Assembly (NCBI RefSeq): GCF_000426765.1
Contig: NZ_KE384566.1
Span: 1 to 64,000, forward strand
DNA: 64,000 bases
Source of the DNA: Vibrio litoralis DSM 17657
GTDB lineage: Bacteria > Pseudomonadota > Gammaproteobacteria > Enterobacterales > Vibrionaceae
Reading direction: 5' to 3'
Under the pieces are notes generated by a model. That model had not been told where the DNA came from and made no database searches. It saw only the letters and a program-made list of their open reading frames with translations. This document shows positions 45,629-56,278 of the stretch, in pieces. Position 1 is the first letter of the stretch. Each line of letters starts with the position of its first letter. The position numbers and the translations under genes are program-made.

Positions 45629-47386
45629 TTATTTTGAGGAATCAAGATAGGTCGATTCAAAATCTTCCAGAGAGAGTGGACGATCCCAGTAGTAGCCTTG
45701 CATAAAGTCACAACGCAGCGATTGTAGATTTTGGTAGATATCTAAACTTTCTACCCCTTCTGCAACCACTTTCAAGTCTAACATCTTACCTAGAGATAAA
45801 ATCCCTTTAACTAGTTGCTCTGATTTTTTAGAACTGTTTAAGCTAAAGATAAAGCTCTTATCGATTTTTACGATATCGATGGGAAAATCATGTAAGTGAC
45901 TTAAGGAAGAAAAGCCGGTTCCAAAATCATCCAGAGCGATTTTTATTCCTAGCTGAGACAGTTTCTGGCAGTGCTTCATCACTTGTTGTTGATTATCAAG
46001 TAGCGCCGTCTCTGTCAGTTCTAGCAGAATATTATCTGGGTTAATTTGGTATTGCTTCAATTTTGCTTTGATCTTATCGCTAAAATCATCTTGGCTAAAT
46101 TGAGTACTAGAAATATTAATGCTGATATAAAAACCAGGGTTAGTTTTCTTTTGCCAACGTTTCAAACTTTTAAGCGCTTGCTCGATGACCCAATCTCCGA
46201 GTGTCACCATCGCGCCACACTTTTCCGCTAAGGGAATAAATTCATCAGGATAGATCATCCCCAATTTTGCATTGTTCCAACGAACTAAGGCTTCGCAGCC
46301 AACAATCTTATTAGTTTCGGCTGAGATGATAGGTTGATAGTTGAGATAAAACTCATTATTTTCAAAGGCGCTTGGAAATTGTTGCGTTACTTCATAATGA
46401 TGCTGATGTAGTTTTTGTTGGTCAGGATTAAAGGTATGAAAAGCTTTACTGGAATGTTCTCCTTGAGTACAAGCGACAGTCGCCATATCAAGCACTTCTT
46501 CAAATCGGTATTCATTGTTGTAAGAAAAGGCACAACCAATGCTGAGCGGAACGGTGATTTTTTTATCGTTTAAATTGAGTGGAGAAGAAAATAACTCACG
46601 TAGTAAACAAGCTAGCTTTTCAGTTTCACCGGCTAATGTATCGGAGGAGTGGAAGCTAAGAACTAAGATTATCTCTGAGTTACTGATGTAGTATATTTCT
46701 ACACTTTCTGGAATACAGTTTTTTATCTGCTTATAAAACTCTTGAGTTAACCTCTGCGCATCAATTAAGCCTAGATTATCCCTAATATCAAATGCCTGAA
46801 TATTGCGAATAAAGAGAATGGATAAATTGAGGTCATCTTTATGTGAATATTTGAGCTGGCCCAGCGATTGAGTGGGTAAGTTGGTTAATGAATTATAATG
46901 ATCACGCTCTTGAAGCTCATCACTTAATTTTAGATTTTCAGTATGCATGGCCAGTGAACTTTCAATTGAGTTGGCCAGTAGTTGCATTAAGCGTTGAAAT
47001 TTCTTATCAAAGTCTCGCTCTTTATTATCTAAAATACAAAAAGTGCCGAAGATGCTTCCATCTGGAAAATGGATTGGCAAGCCATAATAGGCCACCATGC
47101 CAAGTTTGATGTCAGGGTTGTCTTTCCACTTATCCTGTTTTAGAGCATTGGTAATATGTAGAGGAGAATCTGTTTGTACTACATGATGACAATATAAGTT
47201 ATGGCACAAGGTTTCCTTAGCACCAATATGATAGGGGTTATCAGCCTTATTGTTGTTGGCCGCTATGACTTCCATATTATCGGTATTTTTACGCATAATA
47301 AGCGCGACCTGTACTTCGGCAAGGTCTGTAACCAAGTTTACGATTTCTTGCCATAGTGATGGCCAAGTTTCTTTATGCTGATTCAA
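45629..47386 (-). CDS. GAF – degenerate GGDEF – EAL protein, probable c-di-GMP phosphodiesterase
   Basis: 585 residues. The N-terminal GAF domain (about 10-155, YYGLPIHFPDGSIFGTFCILD) is followed by a GGDEF-like domain (about 170-320) that lacks GGDEF, reading ISNSEIILVLSF at that place. A full EAL domain (about 335-580) has EALVRW, ELTETALL, LDDFGTGFSSLSHL, DIVKIDKSF and VAEGVE, so it should break c-di-GMP. No membrane segment or signal peptide. It starts at a TTG with GAGG 6 bp upstream. It lies 41 bp after xseA on the same strand. Confidence 0.88.
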   Translation of the reverse strand: MNQHKETWPSLWQEIVNLVTDLAEVQVALIMRKNTDNMEVIAANNNKADNPYHIGAKETLCHNLYCHHVVQTDSPLHITNALKQDKWKDNPDIKLGMVAYYGLPIHFPDGSIFGTFCILDNKERDFDKKFQRLMQLLANSIESSLAMHTENLKLSDELQERDHYNSLTNLPTQSLGQLKYSHKDDLNLSILFIRNIQAFDIRDNLGLIDAQRLTQEFYKQIKNCIPESVEIYYISNSEIILVLSFHSSDTLAGETEKLACLLRELFSSPLNLNDKKITVPLSIGCAFSYNNEYRFEEVLDMATVACTQGEHSSKAFHTFNPDQQKLHQHHYEVTQQFPSAFENNEFYLNYQPIISAETNKIVGCEALVRWNNAKLGMIYPDEFIPLAEKCGAMVTLGDWVIEQALKSLKRWQKKTNPGFYISINISSTQFSQDDFSDKIKAKLKQYQINPDNILLELTETALLDNQQQVMKHCQKLSQLGIKIALDDFGTGFSSLSHLHDFPIDIVKIDKSFIFSLNSSKKSEQLVKGILSLGKMLDLKVVAEGVESLDIYQNLQSLRCDFMQGYYWDRPLSLEDFESTYLDSSK

Positions 47387-47427
47387 ATCAAGCCTCGATA
47401 TTGGAGTACATAGCGATTAAAAAATAC

Positions 47428-48759
47428 TTATACAATGATTGAGTATATGTCACCATCAATAAATTTCGTGTTAATTGTCTGTCCTGAACTGAGCTGCTTC
47501 GCATCAGTGATTAGTTTGCCACTTTCATTTCGGGTTATTGAATAACCACGCTTTAATGTTGAAAGAGGGCTAACGGTATCGAGTTTTTCTGCTTGAAGAG
47601 AAAGTCGATAGTGTTGGTTTAATAATAGTTGATTGATTGCTTGAACCAATCGTTCTTTATTATTTTTTAAGCGATATTGATTACGCTCAATAGTTTTATT
47701 TGGCGAATAAAAATTAAGTCTTTGCTGCGCTCGATCCAATTGATTTCTTGATTGCGATAATTGCCTAATTAATGCGTGTTGCATACGTGAAGTAAGGTCA
47801 TCTAACTTTTGGCTTTGCTTTTCTAATTGGTAACGAGGATGCTGCTTTTCTAATGCAAATTGTAATCGATTGAGCTGTGTTTTTTGCTGGTGGCTATAAT
47901 GACGCCAAGCACTCATTAACGCTTGTTGCTTACTTAAAATAGTTTGTGCTTTATGGCTATTATCACGGCTGACTAATTCGGCTGCGGCTGATGGGGTCGG
48001 TGCACGGACATCGGCAACAAAGTCGGCAATTGTGACATCAATTTCATGGCCAACCGCACTGACAATCGGAATTTGGCTTGCCGCTATGGTTCTTGCCACA
48101 ATTTCATGGTTAAAACACCATAGATCTTCTAGCGAACCACCGCCTCGTCCAACAATCAAAATATCGCATTCATTACGGCTGTTCGCTCGTCCAATCGCTT
48201 GGGCAATTTTAAATGCGGCGTCTTCCCCTTGTACCGTCGTTGGGTAGACGATGACGGGTAGACTAGGATCGCGACGTTTTAAAACATCGAGAATGTCATA
48301 TAAAGCCGCGCCAGTTTTGGAAGTAATCACCCCAATACGTTTTGGATTATCGGGTAAGGGCTTTTTAAGGTGCTGAGCAAATAAGCCTTCACCGGCTAAT
48401 TTCATTTTTAGTTCATCGAACATTTGCTGTAAGCGACCATCACCTTCAGGCTGCATACTTTCGACGATCAATTGATAGTCGCCACGCGGTTCATATAAAG
48501 ATAAACGCGCTTTGACGAGAACTTGGTTGCCATTAAGTGGTTTAAAGCTTACCCGCCGATTGTTGCCTTTAAACATGGCACACTTAACTTGCGCCCGTGC
48601 ATCTTTTAAAGAGAAATACCAATGGCCGGAAACAGGGGCTGAAAAATTTGACAGCTCACCGACCAACCACACAATGCCCATTTCATTCTCAAGTAGCATT
48701 CTGACTTCGGCATTTAAGCGAGAAACTGTAAAAATGTTAGGGTTAGTATTTAGGATCAT
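47428..48759 (-). CDS. xseA: XseA, exodeoxyribonuclease VII large subunit
   Basis: 443 residues: OB-fold domain (about 6-100, [27 protein letters not shown]), the catalytic core with [30 protein letters not shown] and [17 protein letters not shown], then a long coiled coil. The ATG at 48759 is used rather than a TTG two codons upstream. xseB is not in this window. Confidence 0.95.
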   Translation of the reverse strand: MILNTNPNIFTVSRLNAEVRMLLENEMGIVWLVGELSNFSAPVSGHWYFSLKDARAQVKCAMFKGNNRRVSFKPLNGNQVLVKARLSLYEPRGDYQLIVESMQPEGDGRLQQMFDELKMKLAGEGLFAQHLKKPLPDNPKRIGVITSKTGAALYDILDVLKRRDPSLPVIVYPTTVQGEDAAFKIAQAIGRANSRNECDILIVGRGGGSLEDLWCFNHEIVARTIAASQIPIVSAVGHEIDVTIADFVADVRAPTPSAAAELVSRDNSHKAQTILSKQQALMSAWRHYSHQQKTQLNRLQFALEKQHPRYQLEKQSQKLDDLTSRMQHALIRQLSQSRNQLDRAQQRLNFYSPNKTIERNQYRLKNNKERLVQAINQLLLNQHYRLSLQAEKLDTVSPLSTLKRGYSITRNESGKLITDAKQLSSGQTINTKFIDGDIYSIIV

Positions 48760-48958
48760 GAGCAACCATTTTTAAAGTTATTTGAATATTAGCAATCGAT
48801 TTCATTATAGCGTTAGTTAGCTTTAGAGACTAATAGTGTTGGTGATTTCACAGTAAAAAAACGCTTTTGATAATCTTGATAAATAAACGAATTTTAAGCA
48901 TATTTACCGCCAATAACTTTACTGATGAAAATATCATAAAGAAACTATCAAAAACGTC

Positions 48959-48987
48959 TAGTCAAACGATTGCGCGAGGCGTATAAT
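48959..48987 (+). promoter_or_regulatory. guaB promoter with PurR-like operator
   Basis: A perfect -10 TATAAT (48982-48987) has a 17-bp spacer to a fair -35 TAGTCA (48959-48964). Over the -35, AGTCAAACGATTGCGC (48960-48975) matches 12 of 16 positions of the PurR operator ACGCAAACGTTTGCGT. guaBA is PurR-repressed in E. coli, so repression by purines is likely. The leader to the guaB ATG is about 115 bases, with no riboswitch that I recognise. Confidence 0.7.
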
Positions 48988-49109
48988 CCCGCTGCAATAT
49001 CAAATCCCAAATTCATTTTGTTATGCGAAACGATGAAATGAGTTTATCGCGGAGAGCTCAGGTTCAATGCGGGATTTATTCCTCCAAAACTCTTATGTGA
49101 GATATTGCA

Positions 49110-50573
49110 ATGTTACGAATCGCTAAAGAAGCTTTAACGTTTGATGACGTACTGCTCGTCCCAGCACACTCCACTGTTCTTCCAAATACAGCTGATCTTC
49201 GCACTCAGTTGACTAAAAAGATCACCCTTAATGTACCAATGATCTCTGCCGCTATGGATACGGTAACAGAAGCTCGTTTGGCTATTGCTCTAGCTCAAGA
49301 AGGCGGTATCGGTTTTATTCACAAGAATATGTCGATCGAGCAACAAGCTGAAGAAGTTCGCTTAGTAAAAATTTACGAAGCGGGTGTGGTTAGCAATCCT
49401 GTGACAATCCGTCCTGATGAAACCATTGCTGATGTAAAAGCATTAACCGAGAAACACGGTTTTGCTGGTTTTCCTGTAGTGACAGAAAGCAACGATCTTG
49501 TCGGTATTATTACCGGTCGTGACGTGCGTTTTGTAACCGATTTAACGAAAACTGTTGAACAAGTGATGACACCAAAAGATCGTCTTGCTTCTGTCAAAGA
49601 AGGCGCATCAATGAGTGAAGTTCAGCAATGCATGCAAGCCCATCGTGTTGAGAAAGTATTGGTCGTCAATGACGCTTTCCAACTTTCGGGCATGATCACG
49701 GCAAAAGATTTCCAAAAAGCTGAAAGTAAACCGAATGCTTGTAAAGATGAGCGTGGCCGTTTACGTGTTGGTGCTGCAGTTGGCGCTGGTGCTGGTAACG
49801 AAGAACGTGTTCAAGCGCTAGTTGAAGCCGGTGTTGATGTATTATTGATTGACTCATCACATGGTCACTCGCAAGGCGTACTTGATCGCATTAAAGAAAC
49901 TCGCGCTCTATACCCTGACTTGCAAATCATCGGTGGTAACGTAGCAACGGCTGCCGGCGCTCGTGCACTTATTGATGCTGGCGTTGATGCGGTTAAAGTC
50001 GGTATCGGCCCGGGTTCTATTTGTACTACTCGTATCGTAACAGGTGTAGGCGTTCCACAAATTACCGCTATTTCAGAAGCGGCAAGTGCAGCAGCTGAAT
50101 TTGGCATTCCTGTGATTGCTGATGGTGGTATCCGTTTCTCTGGTGACATCTGTAAAGCGATTGCCGCTGGCGCATCTTGCGTGATGGTTGGCTCTATGTT
50201 CGCAGGTACGGAAGAAGCACCGGGTGAAGTAGTTCTTTTCCAAGGTCGTTCTTACAAGTCTTACCGCGGTATGGGCTCATTAGGTGCGATGTCTCAAGGT
50301 TCATCGGATCGTTACTTCCAATCGGATAATGCTGCAGACAAGCTAGTCCCAGAAGGTATTGAAGGTCGCATCGCATACAAAGGTCGCCTAAAAGAAATCA
50401 TCCATCAACAAATGGGTGGTTTACGTTCAAGCATGGGCTTAACCGGTAGTGCAACCATCGAAGATATGCGTACTAAAGCGGAATTTGTTCGTATCTCTGG
50501 TGCGGGCATGCAAGAGTCACATGTGCATGATGTGCAGATCACTAAAGAAGCACCCAACTACAACAGAATGTAA
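49110..50573 (+). CDS. guaB: GuaB, IMP dehydrogenase
   Basis: Oxidises IMP to XMP, the committed step to GMP. 487 residues: TIM barrel interrupted by two CBS domains (about 95-205), active-site Cys in GPGSICTTR and the flap residues [10 protein letters not shown]. Followed by guaA after 201 bp. Confidence 0.98.
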   Translation: MLRIAKEALTFDDVLLVPAHSTVLPNTADLRTQLTKKITLNVPMISAAMDTVTEARLAIALAQEGGIGFIHKNMSIEQQAEEVRLVKIYEAGVVSNPVTIRPDETIADVKALTEKHGFAGFPVVTESNDLVGIITGRDVRFVTDLTKTVEQVMTPKDRLASVKEGASMSEVQQCMQAHRVEKVLVVNDAFQLSGMITAKDFQKAESKPNACKDERGRLRVGAAVGAGAGNEERVQALVEAGVDVLLIDSSHGHSQGVLDRIKETRALYPDLQIIGGNVATAAGARALIDAGVDAVKVGIGPGSICTTRIVTGVGVPQITAISEAASAAAEFGIPVIADGGIRFSGDICKAIAAGASCVMVGSMFAGTEEAPGEVVLFQGRSYKSYRGMGSLGAMSQGSSDRYFQSDNAADKLVPEGIEGRIAYKGRLKEIIHQQMGGLRSSMGLTGSATIEDMRTKAEFVRISGAGMQESHVHDVQITKEAPNYNRM

Positions 50574-50697
50574 GTCTTTAATCTATGGATAAAGTGAGTC
50601 ATTACGGTGACGCTTTATCCAGATTTGACTTGGCATTTTGAGATGAAAATTTTTAAAGGTATGAGTGTTTGAGTTTAGATAAAGGGAAGCTAGTCTT

Positions 50698-50735
50698 CTC
50701 GAAACTCGAAACTCGAAACTCGAAACTCGAAACTC
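50698..50735 (+). repeat. heptanucleotide tandem repeat in the guaB-guaA spacer
   Basis: Five perfect copies of GAAACTC (50701-50735) preceded by a partial CTC. The unit is not a multiple of three but lies in non-coding sequence. Copy-number changes could alter the guaB-guaA mRNA spacing. Confidence 0.8.
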
Positions 50736-50774
50736 ATACCACACCCACTTTGATTAGATTATTAGAGAACACTA

Positions 50775-52352
50775 ATGACAACCAATATCCATGCTGAACG
50801 CATTTTAATTTTAGATTTTGGCTCTCAATACACCCAATTGATTGCTCGTCGTATCCGTGAAATCGGTGTGTACTGTGAACTGTGGAGCTGGGATGTAGAC
50901 GAAGCGGATATCCGTGAATTTAATCCAAACGGAATTATCTTATCGGGCGGTCCAGAAAGTGTGACTGAAGCAGGTTCTCCTCGCGCTCCTGAGTATGTCT
51001 TTAATGCTGGCGTACCAGTATTTGGTATTTGCTACGGCATGCAGACTATGTCTGAGCAACTAGGCGGTAAAGTTGCTGGTTCTAACGAGCGTGAATTTGG
51101 TTATGCTCAAGTTAAGTCTGTTTCTGACTGTGCTTTATTCAAAAATATCGAAGATGCAATCTCTGAAGATGGCAAACCACTTTTAGATGTATGGATGAGC
51201 CACGGCGATAAAGTGGTTGAGATCCCTGCGGATTTCACCAAAGTTGCTCAAACCGATACTTGCCCATACGCAGCAATGGCCAACGAAGAAAAACATTTTT
51301 ATGGTGTTCAATTCCACCCAGAAGTAACGCACACTCGTCAAGGCTTACGCATGCTTGAAAACTTTGTGCTGAATATCTGTGGCTGTAGCAAACTATGGAC
51401 CCCATCTTCAATCATCGAAGACGCAGTTGCTCGCATTAAAGAGCAAGTGGGTGACGATGAAGTGATCTTAGGTCTATCTGGTGGTGTGGATTCATCAGTC
51501 GTTGCAATGCTAATTCACCGTGCGATTGGTCCTAAATTAACTTGTGTGTTTGTTGATAACGGCTTACTGCGTTTGAACGAAGCTGAGCAAGTCATGGAAA
51601 TGTTTGGCGATCACTTCGGTCTTAACATCATCCATGTCGATGCAGAAAACCGCTTCCTTGACGCACTAGGTGGTGAAGATGAGCCAGAAGCCAAACGTAA
51701 GATCATTGGCCGCGTATTCGTAGAAATCTTTGATGAAGAATCGAAGAAACTGAAGAACGCTAAATGGTTGGCGCAAGGCACTATCTACCCAGATGTGATC
51801 GAATCTGCGGCATCGAAAACGGGTAAAGCGCATGTAATCAAATCTCACCATAACGTTGGCGGCTTGCCAGATGATATGGCGATGGGCTTAGTTGAGCCAT
51901 TACGTGAATTGTTTAAAGATGAAGTGCGTAAAATTGGTCTAGAGCTTGGTCTACCATACAACATGCTTTACCGCCACCCATTCCCTGGCCCAGGTCTAGG
52001 TGTGCGTGTTCTAGGTGAAGTGAAGAAAGAATATTGTGACTTACTACGTCGCGCCGATGCTATCTTCATTGAAGAGCTTCATGCCGCGGATCTTTACAAT
52101 AAAGTTTCTCAAGCCTTTACGGTATTCCTACCTGTACGCTCGGTTGGCGTAATGGGCGATGGCCGTAAATACGATTGGGTTGTGTCACTACGCGCGGTAG
52201 AAACGATTGATTTCATGACCGCACATTGGGCGCACCTACCATACGATTTCCTAGGTAAGGTTTCTAACCGTATCATCAATGAAATTGATGGCATCTCTCG
52301 TGTGGTTTACGATATTTCAGGCAAACCACCCGCGACGATTGAGTGGGAATAA
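50775..52352 (+). CDS. guaA: GuaA, GMP synthase (glutamine-hydrolysing)
   Basis: Amidates XMP to GMP. 525 residues: N-terminal class I glutamine amidotransferase (nucleophile Cys in [16 protein letters not shown]-type His), ATP pyrophosphatase P-loop [10 protein letters not shown], and the C-terminal dimerisation domain ending [12 protein letters not shown]. The 3' end is intact and is the known insertion point for genomic islands, one of which follows. Confidence 0.98.
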   Translation: MTTNIHAERILILDFGSQYTQLIARRIREIGVYCELWSWDVDEADIREFNPNGIILSGGPESVTEAGSPRAPEYVFNAGVPVFGICYGMQTMSEQLGGKVAGSNEREFGYAQVKSVSDCALFKNIEDAISEDGKPLLDVWMSHGDKVVEIPADFTKVAQTDTCPYAAMANEEKHFYGVQFHPEVTHTRQGLRMLENFVLNICGCSKLWTPSSIIEDAVARIKEQVGDDEVILGLSGGVDSSVVAMLIHRAIGPKLTCVFVDNGLLRLNEAEQVMEMFGDHFGLNIIHVDAENRFLDALGGEDEPEAKRKIIGRVFVEIFDEESKKLKNAKWLAQGTIYPDVIESAASKTGKAHVIKSHHNVGGLPDDMAMGLVEPLRELFKDEVRKIGLELGLPYNMLYRHPFPGPGLGVRVLGEVKKEYCDLLRRADAIFIEELHAADLYNKVSQAFTVFLPVRSVGVMGDGRKYDWVVSLRAVETIDFMTAHWAHLPYDFLGKVSNRIINEIDGISRVVYDISGKPPATIEWE

Positions 52353-52399
52353 TCCTCCTTTAAGAAAGGTCTGGCATTAACAGGCACTAAATCATACTT

Positions 52400-52427
52400 A
52401 AGTCCGCGTAATTGCGGACTTTTTTTG
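52400..52427 (+). terminator. terminator of guaBA
   Basis: Stem AGTCCGC / GCGGACT with a 6-base loop, then TTTTTTT. It is 48 bp after guaA. Confidence 0.88.
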
Positions 52428-52659
52428 TTTTTGGCTTAGTCATTTTTGGCAATGTCTGGCAACGCCAAGCACGGTTTGACCGTGGTATTTTGATGGGTAT
52501 GATTCATCGGTAATGCCATGGATTACGCCCGATACCATGCTGAGTGTTTTTGATGGGACATGGTATTAGATTTTCATATCTATCTGTTTTGTAAGTATTA
52601 ATCTCTAATTTTTTAGAGGTGTTTCAGCATGGTATTAAATAAGAATAATAGGTCGAAAC
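52428..52659. other. island left end / integrase leader with short repeats
   Basis: No gene. CATGGTATTA occurs twice in direct orientation (52559-52568, 52628-52637), and CATGGTATC occurs inverted at 52531-52539. TTTTGATGGG occurs at 52488 and 52548, 60 bp apart, and a palindrome ACGGT-TTG-ACCGT lies at 52471-52483. Such repeats could be integrase or excisionase arm sites. The attL core cannot be fixed without the right end. Confidence 0.45.
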
Positions 52660-53859
52660 ATGCTGACTGATACCAAGCTACGCAATCTCAAACCCAAAGA
52701 TAAACTATACAAAGTCAATGACCGTGATGGCCTCTACGTTGCTGTGACGACTGCGGGTTCTATCTCATTTCGTTACAACTACTCGATCAATGGCAGACAA
52801 GAAACCATTACCTTTGGCCGCTACGGAGTAGGGGGCATCACGTTAGCAGAAGCGCGTGAGCGTCTCAATGAAGCGAAGAGAATGGTTATTGATGGAAAGT
52901 CACCGGCCAAAGAGAAAGCCCGTGCTAAGGCGAGAACCAAAGATGCTGAAACCTTTGGTGCCTGGGCTATAAAATGGCTGCGTGGCTATCAGATGGCCGA
53001 TTCTACCCGAGATATGCGTCGCTCAGTCTATACCCGAGAACTTAAAGATAAATTTGGTAACTGGAAGCTTACAGAAATTACCCATGAAGATCTGCGAGCA
53101 CTGACTGACGCAATAGTAGAGCGTGGAGCGCCCGCAACGGCTGTACACACACGTGATATTGTACTCCAGGTGTATCGATGGGCGATTGAGAGAGGGCAGA
53201 AAGTTGAGAACCCGGCAGACCTGGTGAGGCCCGCAAGTATCGCGCGGTTTGAGCCAAGAGACCGAACGTTAACACCGGCTGAGATTGGTTTGATGTACCG
53301 CTATATGGAAAAGGTAGGAACCACCCCTTCGATTCGTGCTGCGGTAAAGTTGCTATTGCTGACTATGGTACGCAAAAGCGAATTAACCAATGCAACCTGG
53401 AGCGAAATTAACTTTAGCGAAGCGTTGTGGACTATTCCTAAAGAGAGGATGAAACGGCGTAACCCTCACCTGGTATTTTTGTCACGCCAGGCTATGGACA
53501 TTCTGATCGCCTTGAAGACATTTGCCGGTGGGTCTGATTACATTCTTCCTTCCCGTTATGACTCAGATGCTCCCATGAGTAGTGCGACGATGAACCGAGT
53601 CATGGATTTGACATACAAAGCCGCGCAAAAGGAAGGTCAGTCACTAAGTAAGTTTGGGCCGCATGACCTGCGTCGAACTGCGAGCACTTTGCTGCATGAG
53701 GCTGGATACAACACGGATTGGATAGAAAAATGCCTGGCGCACGAACAGAAAGGGGTTAGGGCAGTTTACAACAAAGCTGAGTACCGAGAACAGCGCGCGG
53801 CCATGTTGCAGGATTGGGCTGACATGATTGATGAGTGGATACTGAGTAAGGACAGTTAA
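52660..53859 (+). CDS. int: tyrosine integrase of the guaA island
   Basis: 399 residues of the P4-like family: N-terminal DUF4102-type arm-binding domain (MLTDTKLRNLKPKDKLYKV, about 1-90), core-binding domain (about 95-190) and catalytic domain with R in MVRKSELTNATW, HDLRR, LAHEQ and the nucleophile Tyr in VYNKAEY. It drives insertion at and excision from guaA. Weak AGG precedes the ATG. Confidence 0.95.
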   Translation: MLTDTKLRNLKPKDKLYKVNDRDGLYVAVTTAGSISFRYNYSINGRQETITFGRYGVGGITLAEARERLNEAKRMVIDGKSPAKEKARAKARTKDAETFGAWAIKWLRGYQMADSTRDMRRSVYTRELKDKFGNWKLTEITHEDLRALTDAIVERGAPATAVHTRDIVLQVYRWAIERGQKVENPADLVRPASIARFEPRDRTLTPAEIGLMYRYMEKVGTTPSIRAAVKLLLLTMVRKSELTNATWSEINFSEALWTIPKERMKRRNPHLVFLSRQAMDILIALKTFAGGSDYILPSRYDSDAPMSSATMNRVMDLTYKAAQKEGQSLSKFGPHDLRRTASTLLHEAGYNTDWIEKCLAHEQKGVRAVYNKAEYREQRAAMLQDWADMIDEWILSKDS

Positions 53860-54005
53860 GTTAATTCTATAAACGTTCGATGTCTCATTGGACCAGTAAG
53901 TTAATAGTAGGAAAGTTACCTTTATTTTAGACCTAATGCGCATCTAGTTTTCTATACTTGTGGTAGGTTATATGAATTTAGAAGACTAACTTATTAGGTA
54001 ATCAA

Positions 54006-55025
54006 TTGAAAAGCGAAGTAGAACCCAAGATTCAAGCTTTGGTGCTAAGTGGAGGCGGAGTTCGTGGACTCTATACAATCAAATTATTAGCTGAGCTAGA
54101 ACAGCGTATCTCTAACGGAAATCCCAATTACAGCATAGCTAAGCATTTCGATATGATATCTGGAACATCTATAGGAGGCATATTGGCTTTAGGGCTTGCA
54201 TCAGGTAAGACAGCTCGGAGTCTATATGAGCTAATTGACTCAAAACGCTGTGACATATTTCCTGCCCCCAAAAGGGGGTTTTTTGGGAAGTTATCCCGAT
54301 TAAAAAAACAAGCCCTTGAAACTGCATTTGATCCCAAAGTATTAAATCAGGTGGTAACGAACTCCATTGGTGATATTAGAATAAGGGATCTAAAGACAAG
54401 AGTTATAATTCCCGCTGTAAATGGAACAACGGGACGCCCGAAAACCTTCAAAACGCCGCATCATCCTAGTTTTACATTTGATGGTGATAGGTTAGCCAGC
54501 GATGTTGCAATGTCAACGAGTGCTGCTCCAACATACCTTCCTGCGCATCCTTCAATTGATGGTTATATGCTTGATGGAGGTTTATTTGCAAACCTCCCAA
54601 GTTTTATTACTTACCATGAACTGACTTCTAGTCGCTTTCTTAATTTTGACCCCAAATTGGTACACATGCTTTGCATTGGTACTATGGGGAGTAAAACGAG
54701 AATGGATCCTAACTCTGATGGAAGCAAGGGATATATAAATGGTTGGAATAAGGGACAAGACTTGTTGAGTCTAATGATGGATGTTTCAGAGTATTGGCAA
54801 GTAACTATGGCTTCCCACTATTTGGAAGACCGTTTGGTACACATCGATGATCAAAATGTACATGCCATTGATTTAGCTGACTCAAGTGAGACATCCGCAA
54901 ACTTGTTGAAGCGATATGCCGTCGATCGAGCTCAGAGTATTTTGGGAGACTCGAAACAACGAGCATTTTTTGTTCAGCAAGCACGGGAACCACAATTCTA
55001 TAATCTATCTGGAGAAAAGGTATGA
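54006..55025 (+). CDS. capV: CapV, patatin-like phospholipase, CBASS effector
   Basis: 339 residues. Patatin motifs in order: oxyanion loop SGGGVRG (15-21), nucleophile S55 in GTSIGG and catalytic D190 in MLDGGLFAN. In known type II-A CBASS, CapV is switched on by 3'3'-cGAMP from DncV and degrades the inner membrane of the infected cell. It starts at TTG (54006), with AGG upstream; an upstream ATG at 53972 is closed by a stop. The ATGA overlap with the cyclase gene points to coupled translation. Confidence 0.95.
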   Translation: MKSEVEPKIQALVLSGGGVRGLYTIKLLAELEQRISNGNPNYSIAKHFDMISGTSIGGILALGLASGKTARSLYELIDSKRCDIFPAPKRGFFGKLSRLKKQALETAFDPKVLNQVVTNSIGDIRIRDLKTRVIIPAVNGTTGRPKTFKTPHHPSFTFDGDRLASDVAMSTSAAPTYLPAHPSIDGYMLDGGLFANLPSFITYHELTSSRFLNFDPKLVHMLCIGTMGSKTRMDPNSDGSKGYINGWNKGQDLLSLMMDVSEYWQVTMASHYLEDRLVHIDDQNVHAIDLADSSETSANLLKRYAVDRAQSILGDSKQRAFFVQQAREPQFYNLSGEKV

Positions 55026-56278
55026 ACTTTGATTTTACTAAAGCCTTAAATCACCCTCAAAATGGTTTTATTGTTGAGATTACCCCTGATTCCTCGAAAA
55101 TAGATAAGTTAAGAAAGATTCGTGAAGTGATTAGAAATGAGCTACGGGATCAATTCGCAGAATTATCAAATAGCTTTGAGGATATTGGTGGAGTGATGCG
55201 TTATGTACCTAATGTATCGACTAGTTTTTTAGCTGAGGACCTTAAGAATTTATCCCATGAACAGAAGAAATCGCTAAATAAATTAAAACCTAAATTTGCT
55301 TCGCAGGGCTCATTTGTCTACAAAACAATGAATAGTCCATGTCAGCCCCCTCAGCAAATGGATTTAGACGATGGTATATATTTGCCGCTAGATATGTTTG
55401 AAGATAAGCCTGTAATTGGGAAAGAGTTATTTTTTAATTTTGTAGATAAGACTCTATCAAACCTAGCTAAACGTAAAGGTTGGTCGTTTTCTGATGCGAA
55501 GAATACATGTTCGCGCTTGATTATAGATGATGAGCTTCATGTAGACGTTCCGTTATATGCAGTACCAAAGGAAAGACATGCCGTTATGCTTGAAAAAGCG
55601 GCCTTGAATGCAATGGATAGTTCTTTATCTAGTGTGAAAACAAAAGTTAGGCTCGAACCGAATGAAGTGAACCTAGCTCTTCGTAACGCTGAGTCTTGGA
55701 CTGTTAGTGATCCAGCAGTACTAAATGATTACTTTAAGGAGAATTTTAAATTTTACAAGGATCTAGTTGGTGGAGAGGATGTTTGTAGACGAGTAAGTAG
55801 ATATTTAAAGGCTTGGCGAGATTATGCTTTTAAAACTGAAGGTCCTTCTTCTGTCTCGCTCATGATGTGTGTAGTTCTGTCTTTTCAAGAAATGTCACGT
55901 ACACGCTCTATGGATAAATTAACCGATGGAGAAGCTCTCACTGAATGCGCGAAACGTTTACCTGAGCAGTTGATAAGCGGTGTCGTTAATGATGCAGAAA
56001 AAGGTAAAGAGGAAATACTATTTCCGAAAAAAGATATGACGGAACCTGAAATTGAGGAAGTTTACCAAGCTGCTAATGAGTTTTTTTCATCACTCCAAAA
56101 AGCAATGAATGCAAAATCAAAATATGATGCGATTTACTATCTACAGAATTCATTCGGTAGCCGATTCCCTAATCTACCTGAGCTGTTAATTTCATTTAGT
56201 TCTGTTGCTGCGGCTATACGTTCACAACCCGCTAAGGCTCAACCTCAGCCCAATGTTGTAAATCAGGATGCTGGTTAA
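55022..56278 (+). CDS. dncV: DncV-like CD-NTase, cyclic dinucleotide synthase of CBASS
   Basis: 418 residues, clade A CD-NTase. The nucleotidyltransferase signature GSFVYKTMN is followed by MDLDDGIYLP with metal ligands D114 and D116 and the third Asp D175 in HVDVPLYAVP, as in V. cholerae DncV. GPSSVSLM and the C-terminal alpha region also align. The expected product is 3'3'-cGAMP. The chain ends in NQDAG; a C-terminal Gly would suit conjugation by Cap2, which ligates the synthase C-terminus. Partner CapV is encoded just upstream. Confidence 0.95.
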   Translation: MNFDFTKALNHPQNGFIVEITPDSSKIDKLRKIREVIRNELRDQFAELSNSFEDIGGVMRYVPNVSTSFLAEDLKNLSHEQKKSLNKLKPKFASQGSFVYKTMNSPCQPPQQMDLDDGIYLPLDMFEDKPVIGKELFFNFVDKTLSNLAKRKGWSFSDAKNTCSRLIIDDELHVDVPLYAVPKERHAVMLEKAALNAMDSSLSSVKTKVRLEPNEVNLALRNAESWTVSDPAVLNDYFKENFKFYKDLVGGEDVCRRVSRYLKAWRDYAFKTEGPSSVSLMMCVVLSFQEMSRTRSMDKLTDGEALTECAKRLPEQLISGVVNDAEKGKEEILFPKKDMTEPEIEEVYQAANEFFSSLQKAMNAKSKYDAIYYLQNSFGSRFPNLPELLISFSSVAAAIRSQPAKAQPQPNVVNQDAG

